Of a stretch of 64,000 nucleotides of DNA, positions 57,430 through 64,000 are shown piece after piece; position 1 is the stretch's first letter, and each line of letters begins with the position of its first letter. The notes below the pieces were generated by a model, which saw only the letters and a list, made by a program, of their open reading frames with translations, did no database searches and was not told where the DNA came from. The stretch is from positions 110,384 through 174,383 of the forward strand of contig NZ_JABCQF010000005.1 in NCBI RefSeq assembly GCF_015244705.1, given 5' to 3'. Source of the stretch: Gluconobacter potus. Lineage in GTDB: Bacteria; Pseudomonadota; Alphaproteobacteria; Acetobacterales; Acetobacteraceae. Position numbers and translations under genes: made by a program.

Positions 57430-57858
57430 CTACAGCTGGCTTTTCAGGCTGCTGGTGATCCGTTCCAGAAGTGTTACGAGAATATCGCGTTCAAGGGGTG
57501 TGAACCCCTTGAGTGCTGTGTTGGTTAAATGTTCCATAACAGGAACGATATTCCGGCTTTTCCGCTGCCCGTCCGGTGTCAGTGTGACCAGTGTGCTGCG
57601 GCGGTCTGTCGGGTCTGGTTCGCGCTGGATCAGGCCGTCGCGCTCCATCCGGGCGAGAAGTGTCGTCATGCCCGGCTGTTCGATATCCGCAAAATCCGCG
57701 AGGGCTTTCTGATTGAGGATCTTTCCGTCCTGCAAAGCCTGCAACACGGGGAGCTGACCGCTCCGAAGACCTGTCTTTTTGAGTTCGCGTTCCAGCAGGA
57801 GCGTGAAGAGCCTGGTATTGCGTGTGGTCAGGGCGCTTAGCTGCGAAGGGGCGGTCAT
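57430..57858 (-). CDS. MarR-family transcriptional regulator
   Basis: The product is 142 residues from ATG 57858. ATGs at 57876 and 57891 are in frame, but the latter lies inside the palindrome upstream. The winged helix-turn-helix is LNQKALADFADIEQPGMTTLLARMERDGLIQREPDPTDRRSTLVTLTPDG, with the DxRxxxxxLT wing signature of MarR. Terminal helices form the dimer. The 22-bp perfect palindrome just upstream of the gene is a likely autoregulatory operator. Its ligand and other targets are unknown; there is no divergent gene at the operator. Confidence 0.9.
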   Translation of the reverse strand: MTAPSQLSALTTRNTRLFTLLLERELKKTGLRSGQLPVLQALQDGKILNQKALADFADIEQPGMTTLLARMERDGLIQREPDPTDRRSTLVTLTPDGQRKSRNIVPVMEHLTNTALKGFTPLERDILVTLLERITSSLKSQL

Positions 57859-57884
57859 TCGGATTCCGGGGATCATGTGGATGG

Positions 57885-57906
57885 AATACATAACATGTTA
57901 TGTATT
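57885..57906. promoter_or_regulatory. Perfect 22-bp palindrome, probable MarR operator
   Basis: The half-site AATACATAACA is followed directly by its exact complement, giving a 22-base palindrome upstream of the MarR gene, covering the farthest possible start codon. Such dyads are typical MarR operators. Confidence 0.8.
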
Positions 57907-57915
57907 GAGAAAATG

Positions 57916-57949
57916 AAAAACCCGGCTGGCCTTTTCAGGCTGGCCGGGC
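57916..57949 (-). terminator. Terminator of DUF333 lipoprotein gene
   Basis: On the minus strand AGCCCGGC pairs with GCCGGGTTTTT over an imperfect GGCC/GGCT inner stem, with a T-run, just below the DUF333 gene. Confidence 0.78.
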
Positions 57950-57956
57950 TGGAAAA

Positions 57957-58238
57957 TCAGGACGTCATCTTGGCCAGGGGCGCGACGCAGCGGTGTTCGC
58001 GATAGAGCGTCCATTCATCGCAGACCTGATTGGGCGGGAAGGTGCAGATACCGGTTTCGCCGCCGGCAGTCCGGACATCACCGTGGCGACCGCCCTGCTG
58101 CGTGCAATAGACGCTGGCGGGGTTGGGGATGCCGATCAGGCGCGTGCGGGGATTGTGCTGCGGGTGTGAGGCACAGGCCGAAACCGTGCCGCACAGGAGA
58201 GTGATGGCGAGAAGGCGTTTCGTGCTTGAAAGATGCAT
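57957..58238 (-). CDS. DUF333 lipoprotein
   Basis: The product is 93 residues. A signal with lipobox VSAC (C22) makes it a lipoprotein. The DUF333 signature NPASVYCTQQGG...GETGICTFPPNQVCDEWTLY is complete, with the conserved cysteines of this 'hemolysin' or KLK-like small domain. The family is widespread and of unknown function. It sits between the MarR gene and the ABM-like gene on the same strand; the terminator below separates it from MarR. Confidence 0.87.
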   Translation of the reverse strand: MHLSSTKRLLAITLLCGTVSACASHPQHNPRTRLIGIPNPASVYCTQQGGRHGDVRTAGGETGICTFPPNQVCDEWTLYREHRCVAPLAKMTS

Positions 58239-58241
58239 TGT

Positions 58242-58544
58242 TCAGGGGGCTCTCTTCTTCAGGAAGCGGACACTGCGTTCCTTGATCTCAAGATCTTTTA
58301 CAGCTTTTGCAAACACCCCGAAATGCGGGGTCTTGAGGTGCTCTTCGAAGGCGGCGCGGTCGGTATAGACTTCCACGAGGATGACCGTGTCGGCTTCCGT
58401 TTCGGGGGAGAGGACCGTGAAGCTGTGGCAGCCGGATTCGTCGGCTACGGAACGCTCGCTGTCATAGGCGCAGGCTTCGAGGAACGTCTCATAGGTCGCG
58501 GGAGTGGTCTCGAATTCGGCAATGACCGTCAGTTCGCCAGCCAT
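58242..58544 (-). CDS. Antibiotic biosynthesis monooxygenase (ABM)-fold protein
   Basis: The product is 100 residues from ATG 58544 with AAGGAG in front. ABM-fold features are ELTVIAEFETTPATYETFLEAC, HSFTVLSPETEADTVILVEVYTDRAAFEEHL and KTPHFGVF. The dimeric ferredoxin-like fold is used by quinol monooxygenases and heme-degrading enzymes. Its FEEHLKTPHF segment is close to that of the second ABM protein at 63550. It starts three bases above the DUF333 gene end, so the two are probably coexpressed. The substrate is unknown. Confidence 0.82.
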   Translation of the reverse strand: MAGELTVIAEFETTPATYETFLEACAYDSERSVADESGCHSFTVLSPETEADTVILVEVYTDRAAFEEHLKTPHFGVFAKAVKDLEIKERSVRFLKKRAP

Positions 58545-58644
58545 GATGTTCTCCTTTGCGTGTTGCAGGGCAAAAGACCTAACGCATGAGCGATCGTAAC
58601 GATTGCGGAGTTTTTCGGAAACTGGCAGGATCGCGGGGACCGAC

Positions 58645-58799
58645 ACGGGAGAGACCAGCCGTCAGGCTGGCGCCGAAGGAGCAACCGCCCCGGAAACTCT
58701 CAGGCCAAAGGACCGAGGCGGTCAGGACATTCTGGAGAGAGGTGCGCTGGACGCATCCGCCGACGGGATAGCGATCTCAGGCGAAAGGACAGAAGGGGC
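58645..58799 (+). promoter_or_regulatory. Tandem glycine riboswitch
   Basis: Two aptamers precede gcvT. The first spans about 58645-58717 with GGGAGAGACC, GCCGAAGGAGCAA and CTCTCAGGCCAAAGGACC. The second, about 58733-58799, has GGAGAGAGGTGC, CCGCCGACGGG and CTCAGGCGAAAGGACAGA. The paired CAGGC-AAAGGAC motifs are the signature of glycine aptamers. It controls the glycine cleavage operon by glycine in known cases. Confidence 0.96.
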
Positions 58800-58881
58800 G
58801 ACGTTTTTCCGGCTGCGTCAGCGTGGAGCCGGGGGCGTCTGCATCTTCACGTCTTGAGATAGAATGGACCGGGCTTTCCCC

Positions 58882-60027
58882 ATGAGCGATTCCCTCCAGC
58901 GTACTCCCCTTTATGATCTGAATCTGGAACTTGGCGCGAAGATGGTGCCGTTCGCAGGCTTTGAGATGCCGATCCAGTTCCCGGCCGGGCTGATGACCGA
59001 GCATCTTCATACGCGCGAAAAGGCCGGTCTGTTTGATGTGTCTCACATGGGGCAGATTCGCATTGCTGCGAAGAGCGGGGACGTGAAGGACGCGGCTGCG
59101 GCTCTGGAGACGCTGGTTCCTGCTGATTACGTCGGGCTTGCCGCCGGGCGTCAGCGTTATGGACTGCTGACCAATGAGGAAGGCGGAATTCTGGATGACC
59201 TGATGGTCGCCAATATGGGCAAGGACCTGCTGGTTGTCGTCAATGCAGGCTGCAAGGTTCAGGACGCGGAGCGGATCGAGAAGGCGCTGTCTGATCGCTG
59301 TGTGGTGACGCGCCAGTTCGACCGTGCGCTCATGGCACTTCAGGGCCCGGCGGCGGAAGCGGCTCTGGCGCCGCTCTGCCCGGCCGTGAAGGACATGCGC
59401 TTCATGGATGTGATCGAGACCGAACTGGCCACGGCGACTGGGTCTGTGCCTGTGACGGTGTCGCGCTCCGGCTATACGGGCGAGGACGGGTTTGAAATTG
59501 GCTGTGCGGGCACGGATGCTGACAGGGTCGCACGCGCGATCCTGGCGCAGCCGGATGTGCTGCCGATCGGACTGGGCGCGCGGGATTCGCTGCGTCTGGA
59601 AGCCGGGCTGTGCCTGTATGGCAATGACATCGATGTCACGACCACGCCGGTTGAGGCCTCGCTGGGCTGGGCAATCCAGAAGGCGCGTCGTGAGGGCGGT
59701 GTGCGTGAGGGTGGCTATCCGGGTGCGGATATCGTGCTGAAGCAGACGCGCGATGGCGTGGCGCGCAAGCGCGTCGGGCTGGTTGCGGATGGCCGGGCTC
59801 CGGTGCGGGCGGGGGCGAAGCTCTTTGCCGATGCCGAGGGGCAGAAGGAAATCGGAGTGGTCACGTCCGGGGCGTTTGGCCCGAGCGTGAAGGCTCCTGT
59901 TGCGATGGGATATGTCACGCCGGAGTACGCGGCGGTGGATACGCCCGTCTTTGCGGAACTGCGGGGCAAGTATGTGCCGCTGCATGTGCGGGCGATGCCG
60001 TTTGTGGCACCCGGCTTCAAGCGCTGA
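58882..60027 (+). CDS. gcvT: Glycine cleavage system aminomethyltransferase (T protein)
   Basis: The product is 381 residues from ATG 58882 (an ATG at 58864 in frame is also possible). It begins RTPLYDLNLELGAKMVPFAGFEMPIQF and contains HTREKAGLFDVSHMGQ and the C-terminal folate-binding domain with KRVGLVADGRAPVRAGAKLF. GcvT releases ammonia and passes the C1 unit to tetrahydrofolate. It follows the glycine riboswitch and precedes gcvH by 36 bases. Confidence 0.95.
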   Translation: MSDSLQRTPLYDLNLELGAKMVPFAGFEMPIQFPAGLMTEHLHTREKAGLFDVSHMGQIRIAAKSGDVKDAAAALETLVPADYVGLAAGRQRYGLLTNEEGGILDDLMVANMGKDLLVVVNAGCKVQDAERIEKALSDRCVVTRQFDRALMALQGPAAEAALAPLCPAVKDMRFMDVIETELATATGSVPVTVSRSGYTGEDGFEIGCAGTDADRVARAILAQPDVLPIGLGARDSLRLEAGLCLYGNDIDVTTTPVEASLGWAIQKARREGGVREGGYPGADIVLKQTRDGVARKRVGLVADGRAPVRAGAKLFADAEGQKEIGVVTSGAFGPSVKAPVAMGYVTPEYAAVDTPVFAELRGKYVPLHVRAMPFVAPGFKR

Positions 60028-60063
60028 ACTTACAGTCGAACTTCAGATCAGGAAAAAGCAGCA

Positions 60064-60423
60064 ATGACGACCTATTACACGAAGTCCCATGAATGGATCC
60101 GCGTCGATGGCGACCAGGGCACTGTCGGCATCACGGCACATGCCTCCGAAGAGCTGGGCGAACTGGTGTTCGTCGAAGCCAAGGACGAGGGCACGGAAGT
60201 CGCCGCTGGTGATGCGGCAGCGGTCGTTGAGTCTGTGAAGGCGGCCTCCGACATCTATGCGCCGGTTGCGGGCACGCTGGCTGGCTTCAATGACGCGCTG
60301 TCCGATGATCCCACGCTGGTGGGCAAGGATCCGGAAGGCGAGGGCTGGATCTTCCGCATGACGGTTGCCAATCCGGACGACCTCAAGGGCCTGCTGACGG
60401 CCGAACAGTACAAGAGCCTTTGA
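60064..60423 (+). CDS. gcvH: Glycine cleavage system H protein
   Basis: The product is 119 residues. The lipoyl Lys is K59 in VVESVKAASDIYAPVAGT. KSHEWIRVDGDQGTVGIT starts the fold. It carries the aminomethyl group between P, T and L proteins. It is between gcvT and gcvP. Confidence 0.96.
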   Translation: MTTYYTKSHEWIRVDGDQGTVGITAHASEELGELVFVEAKDEGTEVAAGDAAAVVESVKAASDIYAPVAGTLAGFNDALSDDPTLVGKDPEGEGWIFRMTVANPDDLKGLLTAEQYKSL

Positions 60424-60498
60424 GGGGATGCGGGGTCTGCGCTGGCAGGCCCCGTTTTTCTTTAGCCTGCCCCCGATTTCCGCCACTGCTTTCATGAA

Positions 60499-63354
60499 AT
60501 GCCAGAGAACCTGCCCGTGACGACCTTGTGGCCTGCCCAGACCGAAGATTTCAGCTCCCGCCATATCGGCCCGCGCCCTTCCGAAATCGGAGAGATGCTG
60601 CGTGTCGTGGGGGCTTCCAGCCTTGATGACCTGATCGACCGCACTATTCCGGCCGCCATTCTCGATCGCGGAGATCACGGGATCGGCGCGGCCCTGACCG
60701 AGCAGAATGCGCTGGCGCGTCTGCGGCAGATCGCCTCGCGCAATCAGGTTCTGACGTCGATGATCGGGCAGGGCTATTACGATACGGTTCTGCCGCCGGT
60801 CATCCAGCGGAATATTCTTGAAAATCCGGCCTGGTACACGGCCTATACGCCATATCAGCCCGAGATCAGCCAGGGACGTCTTGAGGCGCTGCTGAACTTC
60901 CAGACGCTGGTGGCGGATCTGACGGGGCTCGACATCGCCAATGCGTCCCTGCTGGACGAGGGCACGGCCTGTGCGGAAGCCATGGCGCTGGCGCAGCGCG
61001 TGGGCAAGTCAAAGGCGACGGCGTTCTTCGTGGATGCCGATACGCACCCGCAGACGATTGCCGTGATCCGCACGCGGGCCGAGCCGCTGGGCTGGGACGT
61101 TGTGGTCGGTAATCCGGAAACGGATCTGGATGCGTCTTCCGTATTTGGGGCACTGCTGTCCTATCCGGGGTCTTCGGGGCAGGTGCGGGACCCGCGCAAG
61201 ATGATTGCGGCGTTGCATGAAAAGGGTGCGATTGCGGCTCTGGCCTGTGATCCTCTGGCCTTGGTCCTGCTGGAAAGCCCGGGCGCGCTGGGTGCGGATA
61301 TCGCGATCGGCTCGATGCAGCGTTATGGCGTGCCGATGGGGGCCGGTGGGCCGCATGCGGCGTTCATGGCGACGCGCGATGCATTCAAGCGGCATATGCC
61401 GGGGCGTCTGGTTGGGGTGTCACGCGACAGTGCGGGCAAGCCGGCCTATCGTCTGGCACTTCAGACGCGCGAGCAGCATATTCGCCGCGAGAAGGCGACG
61501 TCCAACATCTGCACGGCGCAGGCCCTGCTGGCGATCATCGCGTCCATGTATGCGGTCTATCACGGGCCGGAAGGACTGAAGGCCATTGCCGCGCGCACGC
61601 ACCGGATGGCGGCGATCCTGTCCGCCGGGCTGAAGACTCTGGGTGCGACGGTCGAGACGGATGTGTTCTTCGACACCATCACCGTTCAGGCTGGCGCGTC
61701 CGCGCCGCAGGTTCTGGCGCGCGCCGTGGCTTCTGGCATCAATCTGCGTGATGCAGGGGATGGCCGGATTGGCATGTCCTGTGACGAGACCACGACGCCG
61801 GAGACGGTCCGTGCGGTCTGGGCGGCATTTGCGGGTGAGGGCGCGGATCTGGCCTCTGTCGAGCAGGCGCTCGATGTAACGGATACGCTGCCGGAGGGTC
61901 TGTCCCGGACGGCACCGCTGCTGACGCATCCTGTGTTCCATGCGCACCGTTCCGAGACGGATCTGCTGCGCTACATGCGCGCGCTGGCCGACAAGGATCT
62001 GGCGCTGGACCGGACGATGATCCCGCTGGGCTCCTGCACGATGAAGCTCAATGCGACGGCTGAGATGATCCCCATTACCTGGCCGGAATTCGCGCGGATT
62101 CATCCCTTCGCACCCGCCGATCAGGTTCAGGGTTATGCCGAGCTGTTCACGTATCTGGAGCGTACGCTCTGTGCGATTTCGGGTTACGATGCCGTGTCGC
62201 TTCAGCCGAATTCCGGCGCTCAGGGCGAATATGCCGGACTTCTGGCGATCCGTGGCTATCACCGCGCTCGCGGCGATGAGAACCGGGATGTGTGCCTGAT
62301 TCCGGCGTCCGCGCATGGGACCAATCCGGCTTCGGCCCAGATGGCCGGAATGCGGGTTGTCGTCGTGGCCTGCGATGAGAACGGCAATGTGGATGTCGAG
62401 GATCTGAAGGCGAAGATCGCGCAGCATGACGGGCGCGTGGCGGCCATCATGATTACCTATCCGTCCACGCATGGCGTGTTCGAAGAGCGGATCGTCGAGA
62501 TCTGCGAGCTGGTTCATGCCGCGGGTGGTCAGGTCTATCTGGATGGCGCGAACCTCAATGCACAGGTTGGTCTGGCGCGGCCGGGTCTGTATGGCGCGGA
62601 TGTCTCGCATTTCAACCTGCACAAGACGTTCTGCATTCCGCATGGCGGCGGTGGGCCGGGCATGGGGCCGATCGGTGTGGGCAAGCATCTCGCGCCGTAT
62701 CTGCCGGGACAGCATGGCATTGCGGTGTCCGCAGCGCCTTACGGCTCGGCGTCGATCCTACCTATTTCCGCAGCTTACATCATGATGATGGGTGATGAGG
62801 GACTGCGTCAGGCGACGACGATGGCGATCCTGAATGCGAACTACATCGCGGCCCGTCTGGGTGAGCACTATCCGGTTCTGTATCGTGGCACGAACGGCTT
62901 TACGGCGCATGAATGCATCGTGGATCTGCGGCCGCTGAAGGATGCGGTCGGCGTGACGGTGGACGATATCGCCAAGCGTCTGATCGATCACGGCTTCCAC
63001 GCGCCAACGGTCAGCTTCCCGGTGGCGGGGACGTTCATGATCGAGCCGACGGAATCCGAAGGCAAGGGCGAGCTGGATCGCTTCTGCGATGCGATGATCG
63101 CCATTCGTGCAGAGATTGCCGAGGTTGAAGCCGGACGTGTCGGGATGGAAGACAGCCCGCTGCGCTTTGCCCCGCATACGACGGCGGATATGGCTGGGGA
63201 CTGGGAGCGGTCCTACAGCCGCGAGGTCGGGTGCTTCCCCGGCGGTGTGGACACGTCGAAATACTGGTCGCCGGTCGGGCGTCTGGACAATGCCTGGGGG
63301 GACCGGAACCTTGTCTGTTCCTGCCCGGATATCTCGACCTACGCGGAAGGCTGA
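60499..63354 (+). CDS. gcvP: Glycine decarboxylase (P protein), fused single-chain
   Basis: The product is 951 residues, the full-length fused form of P protein (both half-subunits in one chain). The C-terminal half holds the PLP lysine K709 in [20 protein letters not shown], with [13 protein letters not shown] upstream. The N-terminal half has the parallel non-catalytic copy. It decarboxylates glycine and loads H protein. ATG 60499 lacks an obvious Shine-Dalgarno; GTG 60517 is a second option. It is the last gene of the operon. Confidence 0.96.
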   Translation: MPENLPVTTLWPAQTEDFSSRHIGPRPSEIGEMLRVVGASSLDDLIDRTIPAAILDRGDHGIGAALTEQNALARLRQIASRNQVLTSMIGQGYYDTVLPPVIQRNILENPAWYTAYTPYQPEISQGRLEALLNFQTLVADLTGLDIANASLLDEGTACAEAMALAQRVGKSKATAFFVDADTHPQTIAVIRTRAEPLGWDVVVGNPETDLDASSVFGALLSYPGSSGQVRDPRKMIAALHEKGAIAALACDPLALVLLESPGALGADIAIGSMQRYGVPMGAGGPHAAFMATRDAFKRHMPGRLVGVSRDSAGKPAYRLALQTREQHIRREKATSNICTAQALLAIIASMYAVYHGPEGLKAIAARTHRMAAILSAGLKTLGATVETDVFFDTITVQAGASAPQVLARAVASGINLRDAGDGRIGMSCDETTTPETVRAVWAAFAGEGADLASVEQALDVTDTLPEGLSRTAPLLTHPVFHAHRSETDLLRYMRALADKDLALDRTMIPLGSCTMKLNATAEMIPITWPEFARIHPFAPADQVQGYAELFTYLERTLCAISGYDAVSLQPNSGAQGEYAGLLAIRGYHRARGDENRDVCLIPASAHGTNPASAQMAGMRVVVVACDENGNVDVEDLKAKIAQHDGRVAAIMITYPSTHGVFEERIVEICELVHAAGGQVYLDGANLNAQVGLARPGLYGADVSHFNLHKTFCIPHGGGGPGMGPIGVGKHLAPYLPGQHGIAVSAAPYGSASILPISAAYIMMMGDEGLRQATTMAILNANYIAARLGEHYPVLYRGTNGFTAHECIVDLRPLKDAVGVTVDDIAKRLIDHGFHAPTVSFPVAGTFMIEPTESEGKGELDRFCDAMIAIRAEIAEVEAGRVGMEDSPLRFAPHTTADMAGDWERSYSREVGCFPGGVDTSKYWSPVGRLDNAWGDRNLVCSCPDISTYAEG

Positions 63355-63381
63355 GCGGGTTTTTCAGTCTGGTGTTTTGGC

Positions 63382-63411
63382 AAAGGCGTCTTCCTTCGGG
63401 GAGGCGCCTTT
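63382..63411 (+). terminator. Weak terminator downstream of gcvP
   Basis: AAAGGCG and CGCCTTT pair around a long loop, followed by few T residues. It may end the gcv transcript. Confidence 0.55.
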
Positions 63412-63476
63412 CTGCTGTCCGGTCCTTTCGGGTCGGATACCCGGCACGGGTTCTTTATCACAAAAGGGTGAGGTAT

Positions 63477-63492
63477 GGTTTCACGTGAAACG
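63477..63492. promoter_or_regulatory. parS-like site upstream of ABM gene
   Basis: GGTTTCACGTGAAACG contains the exact 14-base GTTTCACGTGAAAC parS core, with G in place of T at the first position and G at the last. It lies between gcvP and the ABM gene. Confidence 0.88.
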
Positions 63493-63549
63493 CTGCCCGT
63501 CGCCCGCAGAGGGCTTTGGGCAGCTTCATTGTTGATGAGGAGTTCCATC

Positions 63550-63861
63550 ATGAGCCAGACGGTTCACATCACGGCCGTTGTCACGGTTCCCGCTGAACAT
63601 GCGGCAGCGGCAGAGGCGGCTTTTGCGGCCTGTGTCGTGGCATCCCGCCGGGAAGAGGCCTGCCGCCAGTATGTGATCAGCGAGGATATCGAGAAGGCTG
63701 GCCGGTTCGTGGCAAACGAGGTCTGGGCTTCGGAAGCCGGTTTTGAGGCGCATCTGGCCGCACCGCATTTCAAGATTCTGGGTGATGCTCTTGCCAAATG
63801 CGGTGCGCAGGCCGAGATCATGAAGGTGAAGCCGCTGGACGAGGCTGCCGACGCAGCCTGA
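63550..63861 (+). CDS. Antibiotic biosynthesis monooxygenase (ABM)-fold protein
   Basis: The product is 103 residues from ATG 63550 with GAGGAG upstream; the frame is open to 63475, where the codons of a parS site would be read, so that extension is rejected. It has the ABM pattern VHITAVVTVPAEHAAAAEAAF, CRQYVISEDIEKAGRFVANEVWASEAGFEAHL and AAPHFKILGDAL. It shares the F-E-x-H-L-x-x-P-H-F segment with the protein at 58242. The substrate is unknown. It is not clearly part of the gcv operon. Confidence 0.82.
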   Translation: MSQTVHITAVVTVPAEHAAAAEAAFAACVVASRREEACRQYVISEDIEKAGRFVANEVWASEAGFEAHLAAPHFKILGDALAKCGAQAEIMKVKPLDEAADAA

Positions 63862-63926
63862 AAAAGCTGTTTGCATTTTTATCGGAATATGGGTTCTTCC
63901 GTACTTTTCGTGATGATGTTTTTTGA

Positions 63927-64000
63927 TTATGCGGGCTGAAGGACACGCGCCCTGAGGAGTTCGAAGCCTGCTCTTCCGAACATGGTTCGCTTGATCATTT
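63927..64000 (-). CDS. Possible transposase C-terminal end (partial)
   Basis: The minus strand from the window edge encodes a frame that ends at 63927 and reads KRTMFGRAGFELLRARVL before its last residues. This resembles the C-terminal tail of insertion-sequence transposases of the IS5-like group. Only about 23 residues are visible, so the match is weak. The stretch 63862-63926 shows no gene. Confidence 0.35.
   Translation of the reverse strand, partial: MIKRTMFGRAGFELLRARVLQPA

Overview
The window is a GC-rich, gene-dense alphaproteobacterial chromosome segment that reads as an acetic acid bacterium, most likely Gluconobacter. The main evidence is the adhA-adhB pair for membrane-bound PQQ alcohol dehydrogenase, a bacterial pyruvate decarboxylase, a separate GMC-type dehydrogenase pair, and an orphan sucB. 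The rest is core chromosome. I see no prophage, CRISPR array or complete insertion sequence; only a possible transposase tail lies at the right edge.

Layout. 1-3.7 kb: the end of a DedA-family gene, an SDR oxidoreductase, a complex inverted repeat, then a minus-strand hemE-HAD phosphatase-hemJ heme operon. 3.7-4.05 kb: an intergenic region packed with GTAC tetranucleotides that resembles an alphaproteobacterial replication origin in position (hemE | maf). 4-18 kb: maf, tRNA-Ala, an AGE-family epimerase, a DUF2501 protein, galE, a YbaK deacylase, a small lytic transglycosylase, a zinc-type ABC transporter, a sugar MFS transporter, a HIT protein, a glycosyltransferase and rfbBACD for dTDP-L-rhamnose. 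18-20.8 kb: an unrecognised PLP-fold protein coupled to a histidine phosphatase. 20.9-26.6 kb: tRNA-Lys and the conserved mnmE-mnmG-rsmG-parA-parB block. 26.6-33 kb: adhAB, ogt and rho. 33-41.2 kb: the GMC dehydrogenase pair, sucB, an L,D-transpeptidase, and a TonB receptor overlapping a histidine-acid-phosphatase lipoprotein. 41.3-50.3 kb: DUF3597, ahcY, a CorA/ZntB transporter, pdc, mutY, dciA and a glycine-rich secreted protein. 50.3-57.4 kb: serB, miaA-ilvB-ilvH-ilvC and speD-speE. 57.4-64 kb: a MarR regulator with a perfect palindromic operator, a DUF333 lipoprotein, and a tandem glycine riboswitch ahead of gcvT-gcvH-gcvP, flanked by two ABM-fold small proteins.

How it fits together. ParA and ParB are encoded with four parS sites in the window, two inside rsmG and mnmE, so this is the centromere-like part of the chromosome. 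The alcohol dehydrogenase genes sit inside the usually contiguous rho-mnmE block. Envelope polysaccharide, cell wall, polyamine, branched-chain amino acid and one-carbon metabolism account for most other genes. The strongest candidates for undescribed biology are the TonB receptor-phosphatase pair, the PLP protein-histidine phosphatase pair, and the GTAC array beside hemE. Start codons were adjusted by eye from family alignment, Shine-Dalgarno spacing and overlaps; no homology search was run.
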